This document shows positions 1-8,201 of a DNA stretch of 64,000 nt, in pieces (positions within the stretch are counted from its first letter, which is position 1; the number at the start of each line of letters is the position of its first letter). This stretch comes from Saccharopolyspora_D taberi. GTDB lineage: Bacteria > Actinomycetota > Actinomycetes > Mycobacteriales > Pseudonocardiaceae. The translations under genes were made by a program, and so were the position numbers. The stretch is taken from NCBI RefSeq assembly GCF_039534165.1, contig NZ_BAAAUX010000011.1:496001-560000 (forward strand), in the 5' to 3' direction. The notes under the pieces are model-generated. The model saw nothing but the letters and a program-made list of their open reading frames with translations, was not told the origin of the DNA and ran no database searches.

Positions 1-2
1 TG

Positions 3-767
3 CGGTACCCGCTGGAGGTGAACGCGCGGATCATCGACTGGGTCCTCAGCGATCAGCTGGGTGGAGCGCCGGAGTTCATCCTCGCCACGCACGGGCACTG
101 GGACCACCTCGCCGACGTGCCACCACTGCTGAACCATCCGAAGTGGACCGATCAGCGCATCCGGGTACTCGGCGGCGAAACGCACCTGAACCTCGTGCGC
201 GCGATGGGCATCCCGCCCGCGCGCGAGCCCGACCTGGTGCTGGTCACCGGCGGTGAACACCTGCGCTTCCCACTGCGCAGCAACGAAAAGCCGCGACCCG
301 ACTACACCATCGAGGTGTTCCGCAGCCTGCACAGCCAGCTGGGTGGATACGGCTTCGCACCGGCCGGAACCCTGACCACCCCGCCGCGGAAACCGACAAC
401 ACTCGGCGAACTCGTCGAGGGCGGCTCCTTGGGCTACCAGATCACCGTGGGAGACCGACTGCGCGTGATGTTCCTCAGCGGCACCGCCAACTTCGCCGAG
501 CGGGAGGTCGCCGGGGCCAGGCCGGACGTGCTCGTACTCGGCGCCAGCGGCAACGCCGCGGTGCACGACTACTTCGAACGTGCGCTGGAGGCGCTGGGCT
601 GGCCACGGATCGTCATCCCCTCCCATCACGACGACATGGTCACGCCCCTGGACGCCCCAGAGGTGCACAACGGGGTCAACCGGGAGGTCGTCACCACCCT
701 GCAGAACATCCTCGGCGACCGGGGGCAGGTCCTCGACCCGCGCCACCTCCAGCAGTTCGAGATCTGA
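3..767 (+). CDS. MBL-fold metallo-hydrolase, 5' end cut by window
   Basis: The reading frame is open from the first bases of the window, and coding-like residues precede the first possible GTG at 18, so the true start lies upstream. The metallo-beta-lactamase zinc motif THGHWDHLAD is visible near residue 30 of the fragment, matching the HxHxDH signature of binuclear zinc hydrolases. A second histidine-rich stretch (IPSHHDD) near the C-terminus resembles the later metal ligands. The family hydrolyses esters, lactones, phosphodiesters or amides; nothing here fixes the substrate. The gene converges on the lipase gene at 803. Assignment to the fold is secure; specific function is unknown. Confidence 0.8.
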   Translation, partial: RYPLEVNARIIDWVLSDQLGGAPEFILATHGHWDHLADVPPLLNHPKWTDQRIRVLGGETHLNLVRAMGIPPAREPDLVLVTGGEHLRFPLRSNEKPRPDYTIEVFRSLHSQLGGYGFAPAGTLTTPPRKPTTLGELVEGGSLGYQITVGDRLRVMFLSGTANFAEREVAGARPDVLVLGASGNAAVHDYFERALEALGWPRIVIPSHHDDMVTPLDAPEVHNGVNREVVTTLQNILGDRGQVLDPRHLQQFEI

Positions 768-802
768 CCGGCACTTCCGCCGGTGTTGCCCTCGACGCCG
801 GG

Positions 803-1819
803 TCAGCGGCGGGCGTAGACGTAGGGCTTGAGCGGGGGCTCGGACCGGACGTGGGGATAGGCCACCAACTCGACGAGGACGGTGTCCCACAGGTCGACGT
901 ACTTGCCGGGGAAGGTCAGCGGGTCCACTCCCGGCATGAACAGCTGACCGCACGTGTCCGACGGCACGCGCTCGGGATCAGCGGGCCCGGGATGGGTGAG
1001 CGCGTCCATGGCAAGGGCGTAGGCGACGGGATCGTACGTGCCGACGGCGAGGTGGTCGGCCACATGCAGCGGGCAGACGTCCTGCACCGCGACGTTGGTG
1101 ATGCTGCCTCCCCCACCGTGCAGGGAGGTCGTACCCGAGTCGTCGAGGTTGGGCGTCACGAACTGGTCGGTGTGGGAGTAGATGTCGGTGTAGGAGATAC
1201 CGGCGAAGGTCTCCTGGTAGGAGTTGGTCGCCCTGGTCAGCTCGGAGTGGTAGCGCTGCTGTTGCAGCGCGGGCGCGCAACCCGGGACGCACATCCCGTC
1301 GACCGTCAGGCTGCCGTGGTTGGTGGCGGCCAGAGCCACGTAGTCATCGACCCCGGCCCGGATGTCGGGCCAGAACCGGAGCGCGAACCGAGGCACGAGA
1401 CCGCCCTGGCTGAAGCCGACGATGTCGACCTTGTGACCGCTGGCTCCGCTGATCTCCCGGACCGCGTGCACGACGTACTCGGCCGACACCTGGACGTCGT
1501 TCATCGCGCTGTCGGGCAACGCCACCGAGCAGTACGGCCAGCCCAGCTGGTCCAGCGCGGCGAACCAGTTCCCGTCGAAGTTCGTGCCCGGATCCAGCGT
1601 GGTTCCATGGATCAACAGCACCACGTCACGGCCGGCGCCACGAACATCGGAAGTGCAGCGCAGGCTCTGCCGCAAGCGATCCTCCGGCACCGAAAGCGCG
1701 GGACCGGGCTGATCGACCGGAGCGAACTCGGGCTGGGCGGCGGCGGGTGCGGCCAGGCCGGGTAACAGGGCGAACACGACCGCAGCGACTGCCGCGATAC
1801 CGCGGGTGAACCTCGCCAT
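803..1819 (-). CDS. Secreted lipase/esterase, CalB-like alpha/beta hydrolase
   Basis: A 338-residue precursor with a clear signal peptide (basic start, hydrophobic stretch, AAA cleavage region near residue 28). The oxyanion segment LLIHGT lies at about 69-73 and the nucleophile elbow GFSQGG puts the catalytic serine at 137. The sequence after the elbow, the TDQF acid-residue region and a late HVADH histidine follow the pattern of Candida antarctica lipase B-like lipases found in actinomycetes. It probably acts outside the cell on triglycerides or other esters. It has two lone cysteine pairs suited to extracytoplasmic disulfides. It is divergent from the arylsulfatase gene. Substrate preference cannot be read from sequence. 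Confidence 0.85.
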   Translation of the reverse strand: MARFTRGIAAVAAVVFALLPGLAAPAAAQPEFAPVDQPGPALSVPEDRLRQSLRCTSDVRGAGRDVVLLIHGTTLDPGTNFDGNWFAALDQLGWPYCSVALPDSAMNDVQVSAEYVVHAVREISGASGHKVDIVGFSQGGLVPRFALRFWPDIRAGVDDYVALAATNHGSLTVDGMCVPGCAPALQQQRYHSELTRATNSYQETFAGISYTDIYSHTDQFVTPNLDDSGTTSLHGGGGSITNVAVQDVCPLHVADHLAVGTYDPVAYALAMDALTHPGPADPERVPSDTCGQLFMPGVDPLTFPGKYVDLWDTVLVELVAYPHVRSEPPLKPYVYARR

Positions 1820-2045
1820 GGGGAGCTCCTTCTGGGCTGTGCCAACCGAAACTGGCGGGCGACGGGGCGAGCGGGAGCGTACCGGGAACGGGTCTCGTGG
1901 TCACCGCCGTGATCGGGCTGATCGCGGCCTTCTCAATGCGCGAGACCGCCGGGGAGTCCGTTGCTCCGGGCGGAAGATCTCGCCGGCGAGCGTTGATCAG
2001 GTTCGGTACGGGTGCCAAGCTGCGCACAGCGGAGAGGAGCCTGAA

Positions 2046-4403
2046 GTGCAGAACCCGACCCCGGACCGGACGCGCCTGCCGATCGCGGAGGCAACCCCTC
2101 CCCCGGCCACGTCGCTGGACGTGCACAGCCAGGACCCGGCGTTCGAGCCGGCACGTCCGCTGAACGCGCCGGAGGGCGCGCCGAACGTGGTGATCGTGCT
2201 GATCGACGACATGGGTTTCGGCGCCCCGAGCGCGTTCGGCGGTCCCTGCCGGATGCCGACCGCGGACCGGCTCGCCGAGGGCGGCCTGCGCTACAACCGG
2301 TTCCACGTCACGGCGATCTGCTCCCCCACCCGCCAGGCGCTGCTGACCGGGCGCAACCACCACTCGGTGGGCATGGGCGTCACGACCGAGATGGCCAGCG
2401 CCGCACCCGGCTACACCGGAATCCGCCCGCGCAGCGCGGCAACGCTGGCGCAGGTGCTGCGCGGCAACGGCTACAACACCGCCGCCTTCGGCAAGTGGCA
2501 CCAGACCCCGGCCCGCGACGTCAGCGCCGCCGGTCCGTTCGACCGCTGGCCCACGGGCGAGGGCTTCGAGAGGTTCTACGGGTTCCTGTGCGCCGAGATG
2601 AACCACTGGTACCCGGTGCTGTTCGACGGCACCAGTCCGGTCGAGCCGTCGCGCAGGCCGGAGGACGGGTACCACCTGTCAGCGGACCTGGTGGATCAGG
2701 CCATCGACTGGGTGCGCGACCAGCGCTCGCTGAAACCGGATCATCCGTTCTTCGCGTACCTGCCCTTCGGCGCCACCCACGCGCCCTACCACGTTCCCAA
2801 GGAATACCGGGACAAGTACAAGGGCAGGTTCGACCACGGCTGGGACAAGCAGCGCGAGATCACCTTGCGGCGGCAGAAGGAACTGGGTGTGGTGCCGCAG
2901 GACGCCGAGCTGGCGCCGTGGGCCGAGGGCGTGCCGCACTGGGACGAACTCTCCGACGCCGAGCGGAGATCCGCCGCTTCCCTGATGGAGCTCTACGCGG
3001 GCTTCGCCGAGCACACCGACGACCAGGTCGGTCGTCTCGTCGACGCCCTCGACGATCTCGGCGAACTCGACAACACCCTGTTCATCTACATCCTCGGCGA
3101 CAACGGCGCGTCCGCCGAAGGCGGTCTGGGCGGCACGCTCAACGAACACCGCTTCGCCAGCGGCATCCCGGACTCCGCCGAGTTCATCAACGAACACCGC
3201 GACGCCCTGGGCGATGCCACCACGCACGCGCACTACCCGGTCGGCTGGGCGCTGGCGATGAACACCCCGTACCAGTGGACCAAGCAGGTCGCCTCGCACT
3301 TCGGCGGCACCCGCGACGGCATGATCGTGCACTGGCCGCGCGGAATCGAGGAGCGCTCCGGCATCCGCCGGCAGTTCCACCACGTGATCGACATCGTGCC
3401 GACCGTGCTGGAAGCCGCGGGCATCCCGCACCCGGCCGAGGTGGACGGCGTCGCGCAGAAGCCGATCGAGGGCACCAGCATGCTCTACAGCTTCAACGGT
3501 CCCGCCGAACCGGACCGGCATCGGGTGCAGTACTTCGAGATGGTCGGCAACCGCGGCATCTACCACGACGGCTGGATGGCCGTGACCCGGCACGGCACAC
3601 CGTGGGAAATGGTGCAGGACGGCCGTCGGCGCGGCTTCGACGACGACGTGTGGGAGCTGTACGACACCAACACCGACTGGACCCAGGCCCGCGACCTCTC
3701 GGCCGAACACCCGGGAAAGCTCGCCGAGTTGCAGCAGCTGTTCCTCGTCGAAGCCGCCAAGCACAACGTGTTCCCGCTGGACGACCGGATGACCGAGCGC
3801 GAGAACCCCCGCGAGGCCGGGCGGCTCGACCTCATGGGCGAGCGGCGCTCGGTCACCTTCCACGCGGGCGCCAAGCGGCTGACCGAGGAAACCGCACCGA
3901 ACGTCAAGAACCGCTCGCACACCATCACCGCCGAGGTCGAGATCCCCGACGGCGGCGCGGAAGGGGTGCTCGTCGCCCAGGGCGGGCGGTTCGGCGGCTG
4001 GTCGGTCTACCTCCACGAAGGCCGGTTCTGCTACGCCTACAACTACTTCGGCCTGGAGGTGCACACCGCGCGCAGCCGGGACCCGCTGCCCGCGGGCAAG
4101 CACGAACTCCGGATGGAGTTCGCCTACGACGGCGGCGGAGTCGGCCAGGGCGGCACCGCCACGCTGCACGTCGACGGTGCACAGGCCGGCGAGGTCGCGG
4201 TGCCTGCCACGATCCCGTACTACTTCGCCTTCGACGAGACCTTCGACATCGGCGTCGACCGGGCCTCACCGGTGACTGACGACTACCCGGTCGTCGACAA
4301 CCGGTTCACCGGACGGCTGCACCAGGTGCGCGTCGACCTGGGCGACGACCTGCACGACGACGTGACCGGCGGCCGGGCGCGGTTCAAGGCCGCGCACGAC
4401 TGA
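2046..4403 (+). CDS. Arylsulfatase (type I, formylglycine-dependent)
   Basis: Type I sulfatase of 785 residues from the GTG at 2046, chosen because GAGAGGAG precedes it by about eight bases; the frame is open upstream but that stretch overlaps the lipase start and has no coding character. The sulfatase signature CSPTR starts at Cys92, the cysteine that a separate formylglycine-generating enzyme must oxidise. The metal-binding pair IDDMG is at about 53-57, and a second active-site block with a GDNG motif occurs around residue 350. The C-terminal 200 residues form a lectin/jelly-roll-like extension seen in large actinobacterial arylsulfatases. No signal peptide is evident, so cytoplasmic action is likely. 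It hydrolyses sulfate esters for sulfur or carbon scavenging. Confidence 0.9.
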   Translation: MQNPTPDRTRLPIAEATPPPATSLDVHSQDPAFEPARPLNAPEGAPNVVIVLIDDMGFGAPSAFGGPCRMPTADRLAEGGLRYNRFHVTAICSPTRQALLTGRNHHSVGMGVTTEMASAAPGYTGIRPRSAATLAQVLRGNGYNTAAFGKWHQTPARDVSAAGPFDRWPTGEGFERFYGFLCAEMNHWYPVLFDGTSPVEPSRRPEDGYHLSADLVDQAIDWVRDQRSLKPDHPFFAYLPFGATHAPYHVPKEYRDKYKGRFDHGWDKQREITLRRQKELGVVPQDAELAPWAEGVPHWDELSDAERRSAASLMELYAGFAEHTDDQVGRLVDALDDLGELDNTLFIYILGDNGASAEGGLGGTLNEHRFASGIPDSAEFINEHRDALGDATTHAHYPVGWALAMNTPYQWTKQVASHFGGTRDGMIVHWPRGIEERSGIRRQFHHVIDIVPTVLEAAGIPHPAEVDGVAQKPIEGTSMLYSFNGPAEPDRHRVQYFEMVGNRGIYHDGWMAVTRHGTPWEMVQDGRRRGFDDDVWELYDTNTDWTQARDLSAEHPGKLAELQQLFLVEAAKHNVFPLDDRMTERENPREAGRLDLMGERRSVTFHAGAKRLTEETAPNVKNRSHTITAEVEIPDGGAEGVLVAQGGRFGGWSVYLHEGRFCYAYNYFGLEVHTARSRDPLPAGKHELRMEFAYDGGGVGQGGTATLHVDGAQAGEVAVPATIPYYFAFDETFDIGVDRASPVTDDYPVVDNRFTGRLHQVRVDLGDDLHDDVTGGRARFKAAHD

Positions 4404-4431
4404 AACCAGGCTGCTGCGCGGCCAGGCGCTG

Positions 4432-4980
4432 TCACCGGAGCAGCTCGGTCAACTTCGTCAACGCCTCGGTGATCTGCTCGGGCCGGAGGCCCATGTCCTC
4501 GCGCTGGTAGCCGTACACGTCCGGAGCCAGCGGTGCCAGCAGGACCTCCACCAGCGGCTCCGGATTCGCGATGTCGGCGGCGAGCAGCAACGAACGGACG
4601 TGCGCCCGCCAGAACCCGTAGGCCCCGGTCTGGAAGCGCGAGCGGCCGACCTCGCTGCCGAGGACCAGGTGCCGGTGCTTTTCCAGCAGGTCGACCATCG
4701 CCGCGTAGAAGGCCGCCAGCCGTTCGGCCGGAGTGGCGCCGGGGCCGAGGGGCGGATCGCCGCGCAGCATTCGTTCTTGCAGGGCGTGTTCGTGCTTGTC
4801 GAGCAGGGCCACGGCGATCGAGGCCCGGTCGGGGTAGCGGCGGTAGAGCGTGCCCCTGCCCACGCCTGCGGCGCGGGCGATGTCCTCCATCGTCACCTCG
4901 CGCGGTGAGCGCGAGGCGAACAGCTCGGCGGCAGCTTCCAGGATCCGAGCGCGGTTGCGCGCGGCGTCTGCTCTTTCCAT
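4432..4980 (-). CDS. TetR/AcrR family repressor of azoR-SMR unit
   Basis: A 182-residue TetR-type protein. The N-terminal helix-turn-helix includes FASRSPREVTMEDIARAAGV and GRGTLYRRYPDR, typical of the family. It is divergent from the azoreductase gene with only 52 bases between starts, and that gap carries two copies of the inverted repeat TGGACA-N3-TGTCC, which are the likely operators. A TAGACT hexamer on its own strand ends about eight bases before the ATG, so the message may be leaderless. By context it should repress itself and the azoreductase/efflux pair until a toxic or quinone-like ligand binds. The ligand is unknown. Confidence 0.85.
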   Translation of the reverse strand: MERADAARNRARILEAAAELFASRSPREVTMEDIARAAGVGRGTLYRRYPDRASIAVALLDKHEHALQERMLRGDPPLGPGATPAERLAAFYAAMVDLLEKHRHLVLGSEVGRSRFQTGAYGFWRAHVRSLLLAADIANPEPLVEVLLAPLAPDVYGYQREDMGLRPEQITEALTKLTELLR

Positions 4981-4995
4981 GAGCCGGAGTCTATC

Positions 4996-5039
4996 TGGAC
5001 ACGCTGTCCGGTCCTGTGCTTAAGTGGACAGCATGTCCA
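4996..5039. promoter_or_regulatory. Twin TetR operator in azoR/tetR divergent promoter
   Basis: Two inverted repeats of the same form occur 29 bases apart, centre to centre: TGGACACGCTGTCCG at 4996-5010 and TGGACAGCATGTCCA at 5025-5039. The second covers the ATG of the azoreductase gene. A -35-like TGGACA at 4996 and an AT-rich element near 5020 would place transcription start at or next to the ATG at 5033, which suggests leaderless transcripts blocked directly by repressor. Binding is inferred from symmetry, repetition and position. Confidence 0.7.
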
Positions 5040-5668
5040 GTTTGCTTCACTTAGACGCCAGCGCCCGCCGCACGTCGCTTTCCCGCAGGCTGTCCCGCAC
5101 CTACGCCGAGGCGTGGCGGGCGAGCCACCCCACCGGCCAGTACGTCCACCGCGACCTCGCGGCCGAACCCGTTCCGCACATCGGCGAGGCGTGGACGGAG
5201 TTGTGCGACTACCTGCTTGCCCACCAGATCACCGAGATCGACCGGTATCCCGAAGCGGTGCGCACCGCGCCGCAGCGGCAGGCGTGGGAGATCGTCGAGC
5301 CGCTGCTGACCGAGGTCGTCGCCGCCGACGTGGTGCTGATCGGCACCCCCATGTACAACTACTCGATCCCGTCGGCGTTGAAGGCGTGGATCGACCAGAT
5401 CACCTTTCCGCGGATGTCGCTCGCCGGCCGGTCCTTCGTCGTGACCAGCGCCCGGGGCGGTGCCTACGGTCCCGGCACCCCGCGCGAACCCTACGACCAC
5501 CAGGAGCGCTACCTGCGCGACTTCTTCAAGGGCCACTTCGACGTGGACGACGTGCGGTTCATCAACGTCGAGCTGGCGAACTCCACAGTGGACCCGGCGC
5601 TGGAGCACCTCCGCCAGAAGCACACGGCCTCACTGGAAGCCGCGACACGTGAGGTGGCCGTTCCGTGA
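5033..5668 (+). CDS. azoR: FMN-dependent NADH:quinone/azo reductase
   Basis: A 211-residue flavodoxin-like reductase. The FMN-phosphate loop near the start (DASAR..SLSRRLS) and the flavin-binding PMYNYSIP segment around residue 105 followed by LKAWIDQI are hallmarks of the AzoR/AcpD family, which reduces azo dyes and quinones with NADH. I take the ATG at 5033 rather than the GTG nine bases earlier because promoter geometry suggests a leaderless message; either is possible. The stop overlaps the SMR gene start by four bases, so the two are translationally coupled. It is presumably regulated by the divergent TetR protein. Confidence 0.88.
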   Translation: MSSLLHLDASARRTSLSRRLSRTYAEAWRASHPTGQYVHRDLAAEPVPHIGEAWTELCDYLLAHQITEIDRYPEAVRTAPQRQAWEIVEPLLTEVVAADVVLIGTPMYNYSIPSALKAWIDQITFPRMSLAGRSFVVTSARGGAYGPGTPREPYDHQERYLRDFFKGHFDVDDVRFINVELANSTVDPALEHLRQKHTASLEAATREVAVP

Positions 5669-5979
5669 ACTGGTTGATCCTCCTATCGGCGGGCCTGGTC
5701 GAAATCGCCTGGTCCCAAAGCATCAAGCCGACGCACAACTTCACCCGGCCGCTGCAGACGCTGATCTGCCTGCTGCTCATGGCAGCCGCGGTCCTGCTGC
5801 TGTCGATCGCGATGAACTCGATCCCCGTCGGAACCGCCTACGCGGTCTTCACCGGCATCGGCGCAGTCGGCGCCATCGCGCTGGGCGTCCTGCTGAACAA
5901 CGACCCGTTGAGCACGGGCAGGGTTCTCGCGCTCGGGTTGATCACCGGAGGGATCGTGCTGGCCAGGGTCACCAGCTAG
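5665..5979 (+). CDS. SMR family small multidrug/guanidinium exporter
   Basis: A 104-residue protein with four predicted membrane helices and the small multidrug resistance layout: a conserved glutamate in helix 1 (LVEIAWSQ), the AYAVFTGIGA segment in helix 3, and LGVLLNNDPL at the start of helix 4. Members export quaternary ammonium compounds or guanidinium with proton exchange, as dimers in the cytoplasmic membrane; the AWS variant in helix 1 is closer to SugE/Gdx types than to QacE. It shares a GTGA overlap with the azoreductase gene and thus the TetR-controlled promoter. The substrate is not resolved. Confidence 0.85.
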   Translation: MNWLILLSAGLVEIAWSQSIKPTHNFTRPLQTLICLLLMAAAVLLLSIAMNSIPVGTAYAVFTGIGAVGAIALGVLLNNDPLSTGRVLALGLITGGIVLARVTS

Positions 5980-5999
5980 CCGATCCCCCTTCCGCCGGA

Positions 6000-6344
6000 T
6001 CACCTGGGGCTCAGGGTCAGCCCGGTTCCCCAGCAGTCCGGGCACATCCGGCGGATGGTGTCGAACTCCGGTGCGGCCGTGCCTTCGGGGTACCGGGCCT
6101 GGACGGCTTGGACTTCGCGCTCTCCGGCGCAGTGCTCGCACACGGGCCGTGGCCACACCGCGCGCGGTAGCGCTTCGGCCTGGCGGACCACGTCCATCCG
6201 CAGCTCGTGGAACTTCTCGGAGAGGGCGTCCGGTTCGGCGTGGCGCCGGCCGCTGGGCGCGGTCTCGGCCAGGCATGCCTCGAACGCGCCCAGCGCCTCT
6301 TCGAGGTCGCCGCCGAACGAGCCGATTCGACGAACCTGCGCCAC
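6000..6344 (-). CDS. Small CxxC zinc-ribbon-like protein, hypothetical
   Basis: A 114-residue cytoplasmic protein of unknown function. Start chosen at the GTG one base after the LCP gene stop; GGAGGT overlapping the end of the LCP gene is its ribosome site. Two cysteine pairs, CEHC near residue 73 and CPDCWGTG near the C-terminus, are arranged like a four-cysteine zinc ribbon; the second resembles the DnaJ CxxCxGxG repeat. The N-terminal half is helical and acidic. It is tightly coupled to the LCP gene, but no link to wall assembly is known to me. I do not recognise a named family. Confidence 0.7.
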   Translation of the reverse strand: MAQVRRIGSFGGDLEEALGAFEACLAETAPSGRRHAEPDALSEKFHELRMDVVRQAEALPRAVWPRPVCEHCAGEREVQAVQARYPEGTAAPEFDTIRRMCPDCWGTGLTLSPR

Positions 6345-6345
6345 G

Positions 6346-7377
6346 TCAACCTCCCAAGCCCTCGGCGGTGGTGATGACGTCCTGCGGCACCGGGCTGTCG
6401 GTGGCCAGCGCGCCGAAGAGCTTCTCGGCACCCTCGTCGTCCCACTCGACGACGGAGGCGCCGCCGTCGGTTTCCCCGAAGCCACCGAAGGGCACCGTCG
6501 TGGTGACGCCCTGCCCGGAGGCGATGCCCTTCATCGCCAGGCCCAGCGAGCCCAGGTGCCAGACGTGGTCGCCGGTGTCGACGAGGAACGACTGGGAGGT
6601 GTTGAGGATCAGCGGGAACAGCCGGAACGGGTTCGCGAGGACCTCCGGACCGGACACCTTCCCGGTCAGCGCCGCCAGGAACTCACGTTGCCGCTGGACC
6701 CGGTCCAGGTCTCCCTGCGCGGTCGCACGGGTCCGCACGTAGCCCAGCGCCTGCGGCCCGGCCAGCGTCTGGCAACCCGGCTGGAGGTCGAGGTTGGCCT
6801 TGGGATCCCGCATCGGTTCCTTGACGCACAGGTCCACGCCGCCGACGGCGTCGGTGATGTCGGCGAACCCGCCGAGGCCGACCTCGGCGTAGTGGTCGAT
6901 CCGCACACCGGTGTTGCTCTCCACGGTCCGCACGAGCAGCTGCGACCCGCCGTAGGCGAAGGCCGCGTTGAGCTTGTCCTTGCCGTGCCCGGGGATCTTG
7001 ACCAGCGAATCGCGGGGCAGGCTCACCATCGTGGGCTCGCCGGAGCCTTCCGGGATGTGCACCAGCATCACGGTGTCGGTGCGCCGGCCCGCGGTGTCCC
7101 CGGTGCCGAGCTCGGCCTGGCGCTCCTGGTCGAGCCCTTCGCGGCTGTCGGAGCCGACCAGCAGCCAGTTCGTGCCCGGCCCGTCCTGCGGCCGGTCCCC
7201 GTCGGCGGGCAGGGCTTGCTCCCGCTTCAGCGAGTAGTCCACGTAGAGCACGAACCCGGCCAGCGCCAGCAGCAGCACGGCCAGGACCGCGAGGAGTTTC
7301 CGGCCGCGTCGCTTGCGCCGCACCGGCGGCTCCGGAGCCCGTCCGCGCGCCTCGTATCCCGGTTGCGTGTAGGCCAT
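6346..7377 (-). CDS. LytR-CpsA-Psr (LCP) family cell-wall ligase
   Basis: A 343-residue membrane-anchored LCP protein. It starts at MAYTQPGY after AGAAGGAACGCG rather than at more distal in-frame codons. A basic cytoplasmic tail and one transmembrane helix (LLAVLAVLLLALAGF, about residues 27-45) precede the extracellular LCP domain, which shows the motif blocks NWLLVGSDSR, RRTDTVMLVHI, VSLPRDSLVKIPG and NAAFAYGG. These arginine and aspartate residues bind the polyprenyl pyrophosphate of the glycopolymer donor. The enzyme transfers wall polymers such as arabinogalactan or teichoic-type glycans to peptidoglycan. The short gene at 6000 follows directly. Confidence 0.92.
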   Translation of the reverse strand: MAYTQPGYEARGRAPEPPVRRKRRGRKLLAVLAVLLLALAGFVLYVDYSLKREQALPADGDRPQDGPGTNWLLVGSDSREGLDQERQAELGTGDTAGRRTDTVMLVHIPEGSGEPTMVSLPRDSLVKIPGHGKDKLNAAFAYGGSQLLVRTVESNTGVRIDHYAEVGLGGFADITDAVGGVDLCVKEPMRDPKANLDLQPGCQTLAGPQALGYVRTRATAQGDLDRVQRQREFLAALTGKVSGPEVLANPFRLFPLILNTSQSFLVDTGDHVWHLGSLGLAMKGIASGQGVTTTVPFGGFGETDGGASVVEWDDEGAEKLFGALATDSPVPQDVITTAEGLGG

Positions 7378-7702
7378 ATCGCGTTCCTTCTCTCCCTGCC
7401 GCGACGCGGCTTTCGTGCCGATCGGTTCCCCGAACCCGGCCGTGCGGCGGGCAAGCATCGCAGAGATCAAGGCGGCCAAATAGGAGGAATGACACAGCGC
7501 GAGCAACGATGGGAAAACGCCCGAATCACGCCGAAGCAACCTTTTTCGTGAGCGTCGGGTTAGTTGCGGTTACCAACGCGCCGTCAATGCAGAACAGGGA
7601 GTTCTTCCGAAGTGGATTCACTTCCGATGCGTCGACACTTCCCCGATTCCGGGCCGCCGCGGCCTTGCGACGCGGATCTCCGGGTCTTCACAATCGCGGC
7701 CC
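7378..7702. other. Intergenic region upstream of LCP and membrane-protein genes
   Basis: These 325 bases separate two divergently transcribed genes. The stretch is less GC-rich than its neighbours, with runs such as AACCTTTTTCGTG near 7539. Short open frames here lack ribosome sites and recognisable products. It must hold the promoters of both flanking genes, but I see no clear -10/-35 pair or operator symmetry. Confidence 0.5.
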
Positions 7703-8092
7703 ATGAGTTACCACCCCCAGCAAGGCCACAACCCCTACCCACCGCAGGGACCTGGCCACCATCCGGGACACGGGCCGCCGCAGGGCGACTACCACGGCCA
7801 GGACAACCGGCGCCGCGACGAGGCAGGCGACACCGTCGCGAACGTCATCCACATCGTGACCGGCGCGGTCGTCACCGTCTTCGTGCTGCACATCCTGTTC
7901 GTGGTCTTCGATGCCAACCAGGGCAACGAATTCGTCTCGTTCGTCTACGGCCTGGCCCAGGTCCTGGTCCTCGGGCTCGGCGACGTGTTCACCCCCGACG
8001 ACGCCCTGCTCGGCGTCATCCTCAACTACGGGCTGGCCGCCCTCGTCTACCTCGTCGTCGGCCGCGTCATCACCAAAGCCATCCGGCGCTGA
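7703..8092 (+). CDS. Small integral membrane protein, hypothetical
   Basis: A 129-residue protein with a proline-, glycine- and histidine-rich cytoplasmic N-terminus (repeats of HNP, PPQG and HHPG within the first 30 residues) followed by about three hydrophobic segments at roughly 45-68, 76-95 and 103-122. Such Pro/Gly/His-rich tails on small membrane proteins are common in actinomycetes and often mark cell-envelope or sporulation-related proteins, but I cannot name a family. It stands alone, ending before a strong hairpin shared with the pectate lyase gene. Confidence 0.65.
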   Translation: MSYHPQQGHNPYPPQGPGHHPGHGPPQGDYHGQDNRRRDEAGDTVANVIHIVTGAVVTVFVLHILFVVFDANQGNEFVSFVYGLAQVLVLGLGDVFTPDDALLGVILNYGLAALVYLVVGRVITKAIRR

Positions 8093-8154
8093 CGTCCTCC
8101 CCGACATCGTCAGGTCGTGCCCGCTGCAGCTGGCCTTCGGCAGAACAGTGCGGA

Positions 8155-8186
8155 GCGCCCGCCCGGCACGACGGCCTGGCGGGCGC
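8155..8186. terminator. Hairpin terminator between convergent genes
   Basis: Nine-base arms GCGCCCGCC (8155-8163) and GGCGGGCGC (8178-8186) enclose a 14-base loop, between the membrane-protein stop at 8092 and the pectate lyase stop at 8202. No T-run follows, as is usual in GC-rich actinobacteria. It can serve both strands. Confidence 0.6.
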
Positions 8187-8201
8187 CTTCGCGCGTTTCG
8201 G

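Noticed and set aside
1806..2045. Upstream extension of the arylsulfatase reading frame
   Set aside because: It overlaps the lipase start, is Arg/Gly-rich, and a better GTG with GAGAGGAG exists at 2046.
2495..4279. Long open frame on the + strand inside the arylsulfatase gene
   Set aside because: It is an arginine/proline/alanine-rich shadow of the sulfatase frame, with no domain and no ribosome site.
7509..7706. 65-codon frame in the gap before the 7703 membrane protein
   Set aside because: No ribosome site or recognisable sequence, and it overlaps the likely promoter of the membrane-protein gene.
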